Shown: piece after piece, positions 58,488-64,000 of the stretch
How the letters are laid out: each line of letters begins with the position of its first letter
How positions within the stretch are numbered: the first letter of the stretch is position 1
NCBI GenBank assembly: GCA_015178975.1
Contig: WHVD01000259.1
Location: 23,602 to 87,601 of the forward strand
Length of the DNA: 64,000 nucleotides
Origin: Hysterangium stoloniferum
Lineage: Eukaryota; Basidiomycota; Agaricomycetes; Hysterangiales; Hysterangiaceae
Direction of reading: 5' to 3'
Translations under genes and position numbers: made by a program
Notes under the pieces: generated by a model
Databases searched by the model: none
Told to the model about the DNA's origin: nothing
The model's input: the letters and a program-made list of their open reading frames with translations, nothing else

Positions 58488-60122
58488 TGTTAAGGGACAT
58501 GCATGCAAAGCTTAGTGGAGGGTCTCTGGAGAAACCTGCAGATAATCCAGTAGGACTTGGCTTCAGCTTATAGGCTGCACCCTCGCAAGATCATAGTATC
58601 CAATTTCAAACAGGCAGATGGGAAACCTGGGAAGTCCAGGTATAGTCAATAGGTCGGTATGTCAAAGGACCAGTCAGAAAGCCCACAGGCTCCAATGAGG
58701 TTGATAGCAAACATTGCGAGATGAGAGATAGTGGAGACCAGTCAGAAAGCCTGTAGGCTCTGACAAGGCCAATAGCATTGTGGGATGGGGATGGAGTGGG
58801 TATATGCTAAGTAACTGGGGGGAGGACTTAGTCTGAAAACTTAGTTGATTTTCTGACTGGATTGTATGTACAACATTAGCTAGTTTATATAGACTGTAGA
58901 ATGTATGCAATACCAAATCAGGTAATAATGAGATCCAAACAAGTAATCATAAAATGAGATAAGTAAACACCAAATTAGGTGTTAGGAATGAAATGGAGGT
59001 GGAGTCCAAAACATGACAGGTCATTAGACCATAACAGGAATGGGGCTCAGTTAGAGAGCTGTTGGGTTATCCAGGCAGAGCCCGGTGACTGGTGCATGGA
59101 ATGGGGTCAGACATAGACAGGCTTTGATGTGTGCGGGTCTCAGCAGGGTCTGGTGACTGATGTGTGAGACACAGGGGGTCAGTCTTAAGAACTGAAAACT
59201 AACTAAAGTTGGTTGGCCAACAGGGACTGATTGGAAGGACTTGGCTTCGGCTTACATATGTGCTGCGCCCCTCCAAATATCCGTCGAGTGTCCTTAAATT
59301 TCAGATGGGCGAAGACTAATCCTAACGAGTTCCTTTCAGTGTATTACCGATCGGGACCGAAGGTTAAGTTGAGTGTCGGGCCGAGGGGTCAAAGACTGAG
59401 AGCGAGCAAGCGCATGTGAAGGTGGGAAACAGAATTCTTAGTATGAGACTTCTGGAGGCGTAAGAGGGTATTCTGAGTCAATATTCTGATTGCCTAGTAA
59501 CTACAACTACAGCAGGTTCATATACAAGTAACAGGCATCTAGAAAATACTAACTGGGAGAAGAGCGGAACACGGTATTGACAAATAAACTTGACTAGGAA
59601 CGGGAGGTTACTATTAGTTCGGAGGCTGTGAAATAACCGAGAGTGGAATTACGAAGAAAGGAAATAGTTCAAGGGTTACAAATATATATAGACATATGTG
59701 AAACATAGGATAGAGCGGATCATCATAATAAAAGGAACGTATCGGAGTTTAACCAGATAGTTCGAGTATATTTTGACGTGGGCATAAACAGAGTTTGATC
59801 ACCGCGAAAGCATACATCAGCATCGGGGGCCGATGGTTTCCGATGTGATGACTTGAACGGTAACTTGAAATCGTCAAATGGTGTTGATAACCTCAGGGAC
59901 TGATAGGACTGCAACACGGTTGTAACAGTCAGGTGTAGACAGGCTATACATGCATGGGTTCTGGCAGAGTCCAATGACTGATGCACAAGACACAGAGGGT
60001 CGGGCATAGCAGGCTTGACATCCAGGTCCCAGTGGGTTTTCCAGTTTAGCTGTAACTTGGTATAGCGAGTTGGGTGCATGTAGGATGGGGTCTGGAGCCC
60101 AGCAGGCTTTCCAGTCCTAACA
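58488..60122 (-). mobile_element. 5' LTR of element B, split by a family A solo LTR
   Basis: Reading minus, TGTTAGGACTGG at 60122 to CCCTTAACA at 58488, directly followed by the gag leader (GTATTTTCTGATC). Without the family A insertion (59181-59927 plus one 5-bp duplication) its length is about 880 bp, like the other family B LTRs. Confidence 0.85.
59181..59927 (-). mobile_element. Solo LTR, family A, copy 3
   Basis: Same orientation as copy 2. The first base pair TG has changed to TC (TCTTAAGAAC). GTCAG flanks it on both sides (59176-59180 and 59928-59932). It is nested in the 5' LTR of element B. Confidence 0.92.
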
Positions 60123-60227
60123 CATCACAATCTCACAAGGGTGCAGCCTATAAGCTGAAGCCAAGTCTTACCAGATTATCCATGGGTTTCTCTGGAAACC
60201 CTCTGTGAGCCTGCACAACCCTTAACA
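60123..60227 (+). mobile_element. LTR end fragment, family B
   Basis: About 105 bases match the 3' end of the family B LTR in plus orientation: CACAAGGGTGCAGCCTATAA to CCCTTAACA. It is back to back with the LTR of element B and marks the right edge of the transposon cluster. Confidence 0.8.
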
Positions 60228-61793
60228 GCAATAATAAATCAACATGACACAGGGGGTGAAAATAAGATAAATGTGAGACAGTTAAATATACAAAATGGTT
60301 GTAAGACATGGTCACATTAAAAGAAACATTATCAGAAAATAAACCTGCACTGCCCCAGATATATCATCATCATGAGTACACATGAGCCTTAATCTTCAAC
60401 AGAGCTAAAGTTACTGAGGGAGCCAAAAAGGCAGCAGAGGCCCATCAAACAAAAGGTTCTAAATATAGACAATAGACTTCCATTGTTCACTGGATCCTGA
60501 CTTGGTGGATTCTAACTCTGTTGCCTTTTTGAATCCTTAGATGCATTACTTCCCTGTCTAGGTATGGTGAATGAGTGGTAAGATATAAAAATTGACTACA
60601 TTGAATTTGCCTGGATACAACGATACTCACCTGCATTGGATGTGATCCGTCGTGCATACCATACCGTTGATAATCTTGGTCGAATTGCTGGGTTGCTTGG
60701 CTCTGTTGTTCGGTGTACTGTTAATTAACAGATTCTGCCAGCTAGACATCCTGGCCAGTACATTCATGAAATTTAGTAGATGCAGCATGACGCCGAGAAT
60801 TGGTACGGTTTGGTGGGGTTGGTGATTCTTTTCTTTTCTAATGGAGCATTATACTGGTCAGGGCAAGTGCATATCAACTGGCTTTGCATAGAATAGAAGG
60901 TCTTGACGTGACACATCTATATCGTGATTTCTTCAAGTGAGCCATAAGTGACAAGTTCGTGGTTGCTATCGTACTGGATGATGTATCCGCCGGGGCGGGA
61001 ATAGGAAAAGTCAACTTCGAAGAACATTTCACTTACCATGGTGGAACTCCGACGGAAATTGAGTGTGGTAGCGTGCGAGCAACCCATTGTGTAGTACATC
61101 GCGTATTCGTGTCATCAAACAAGCACACGGTCTCCTTACTATTTGGGCAACCGTATATAGCGTCCAAGTACTAAACAGCCCCGATATGTGCCTTTAATAT
61201 GACCGTCGTACCTATTATCTGCAAAAACCTTGGCGTCGAGATGGGCGATGGTGCCTTGACAGCAATAGCTCGAAGCTGGATACAAATTAGATGTACTAAA
61301 AATCACATAGACATGTCGTAATACTTCAAGATCCCCCGGATTGTCGATAATGACCTGTTTGTGGCGAACTTGGTAATAGCGTTCACCTCATGCAATGTTT
61401 GGACCTGATGTCCAGGAGCCCTCCACAGAAACTGGATGTCAAGTGGAATTAAAGTAGTATTGCCATGCACCTTTGGTTGAATGGGTGAATTGAGGAAAAG
61501 TGGTAACAATATTAATTTGGCATTGCCATCTGCACTGTCGGTTCAGAACAACTACTACTAAATAATTAACGTTTATTGTTATAATAAATATTGGGCTCAA
61601 ATTATGCAATTTGCGTGTTAGGAACATTCTTCTTCAAATCTATCGTTGCGTCCTCCTTGGAATTTTTAAGATTTAGATTGAAGGATTTTTCAGTCCGCCA
61701 CATGAATGTGAGCTGTCACGTCTGTCACAGCCTCATAGATTCCTCTTCTCTTCCACTAGCACCCCCATCATCAACCGCGACTAATTACTTTTC
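60228..61793. other. Region between the transposon cluster and ISWI, fragments only
   Basis: A possible minus-strand exon pair at about 60785-60630 would encode a Gln-rich start (MNYTEQQSQATQQFDQDYQR) across a 47-nt canonical intron, but no continuation is found toward the cluster; it could be the 5' end of a gene cut by the repeats. The rest contains the small frame listed at 60917-61099 and frames up to 68 codons (61303-61627, minus) with no motif. Confidence 0.3.
60917..61099 (-). CDS. Hypothetical small protein or last exon
   Basis: A 60-codon minus-strand frame ends SLEEITI at 60917 and contains NFRRSSTMVSEMFFEVDFSY and GGYIIQYDSN. The residue pattern looks protein-like and could be the last exon of a small fungal gene whose upstream exons lie before 61100. 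I do not recognise the family. It may equally be a chance frame. Confidence 0.3.
   Translation of the reverse strand: MYYTMGCSHATTLNFRRSSTMVSEMFFEVDFSYSRPGGYIIQYDSNHELVTYGSLEEITI

Positions 61794-64000
<2,207 letters not shown>

Larger units (their letters stand above)
48680..60122 (-). mobile_element. Ty3/gypsy element B, nested and dismembered
   Basis: On the minus strand the order is LTR (60122-58488), gag (58452-57150), protease (56990-56205), reverse transcriptase and RNase H (54925-53551), rest of RNase H and linker (52681-52324), integrase (49890-49543 and 48757-48680). The gaps are filled by younger insertions: a chimeric LTR (54926-56200), a short TIR element (52682-53547), a Tc1 element (49893-52321) holding a solo LTR, and another solo LTR (48758-49542). 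The integrase is cut at 48680 and no 3' LTR is attached, so the element is incomplete. Stops are frequent and CpG rare. Confidence 0.85.

Overview
The window is nuclear DNA of a basidiomycete fungus, most likely a mushroom-forming agaricomycete. The genes carry many short introns (about 45-60 nt, GT...AG), the conserved proteins have typical basidiomycete forms, and the repeats are Ty3/gypsy LTR elements, DDE transposons, Tc1/mariner and short inverted-repeat elements.

Left part (1-28300) is mostly single-copy. A PP2A activator (PTPA/RRD, minus) and the mRNA export receptor MEX67 (plus) diverge from a short shared promoter. Then come an ankyrin-repeat protein (minus) with a broken partial copy of itself downstream, a DUF3445 heme-dependent N-demethylase-like protein (minus), an AGGF1-like FHA plus G-patch protein (plus), a PhoD-like phosphatase (minus) and the RNase P/MRP subunit POP5 (plus). 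From 18600 to 21430 lie relics: a piece of a CoA-transferase/AMACR gene, a decayed P-loop protein and a Ty3/gypsy integrase tail. From 22480 to 28300 three minus-strand oxidoreductase genes form a small cluster: SDR, aldo-keto reductase, SDR.

Middle and right part (29000-60230) is a nested transposon cluster. It holds three solo LTRs of one family (A), each with a perfect 5-bp target duplication; two broken Ty3/gypsy elements (C1, C2) in opposite orientation around a complete DDE transposon with matching terminal inverted repeats; a 5.1-kb near-perfect palindrome (arms 40585-43128 and 43161-45704) whose arms each carry a decayed HNH-endonuclease-like gene and a short TIR element; an AT-rich open frame (about 45916-47636) interrupted only by UGA codons and by a solo LTR; and a Ty3/gypsy element (B) split by a solo LTR, by a Tc1 element that itself holds a solo LTR, by a TIR element with a 15-copy 19-bp array, and by a chimeric LTR that has picked up a foreign gag segment. 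Most of this cluster is poor in CpG, and comparison of copies shows CGA to TGA and CGA to CAA changes, as expected from cytosine methylation and deamination.

Right end (61794-64000) is the start of an ISWI-type chromatin remodeller (plus) that runs off the window. Its 5' exons are clean, but its ATPase region contains about five single-base frameshifts.

All gene calls come from reading conserved motifs and splice sites by eye; no database search was run.
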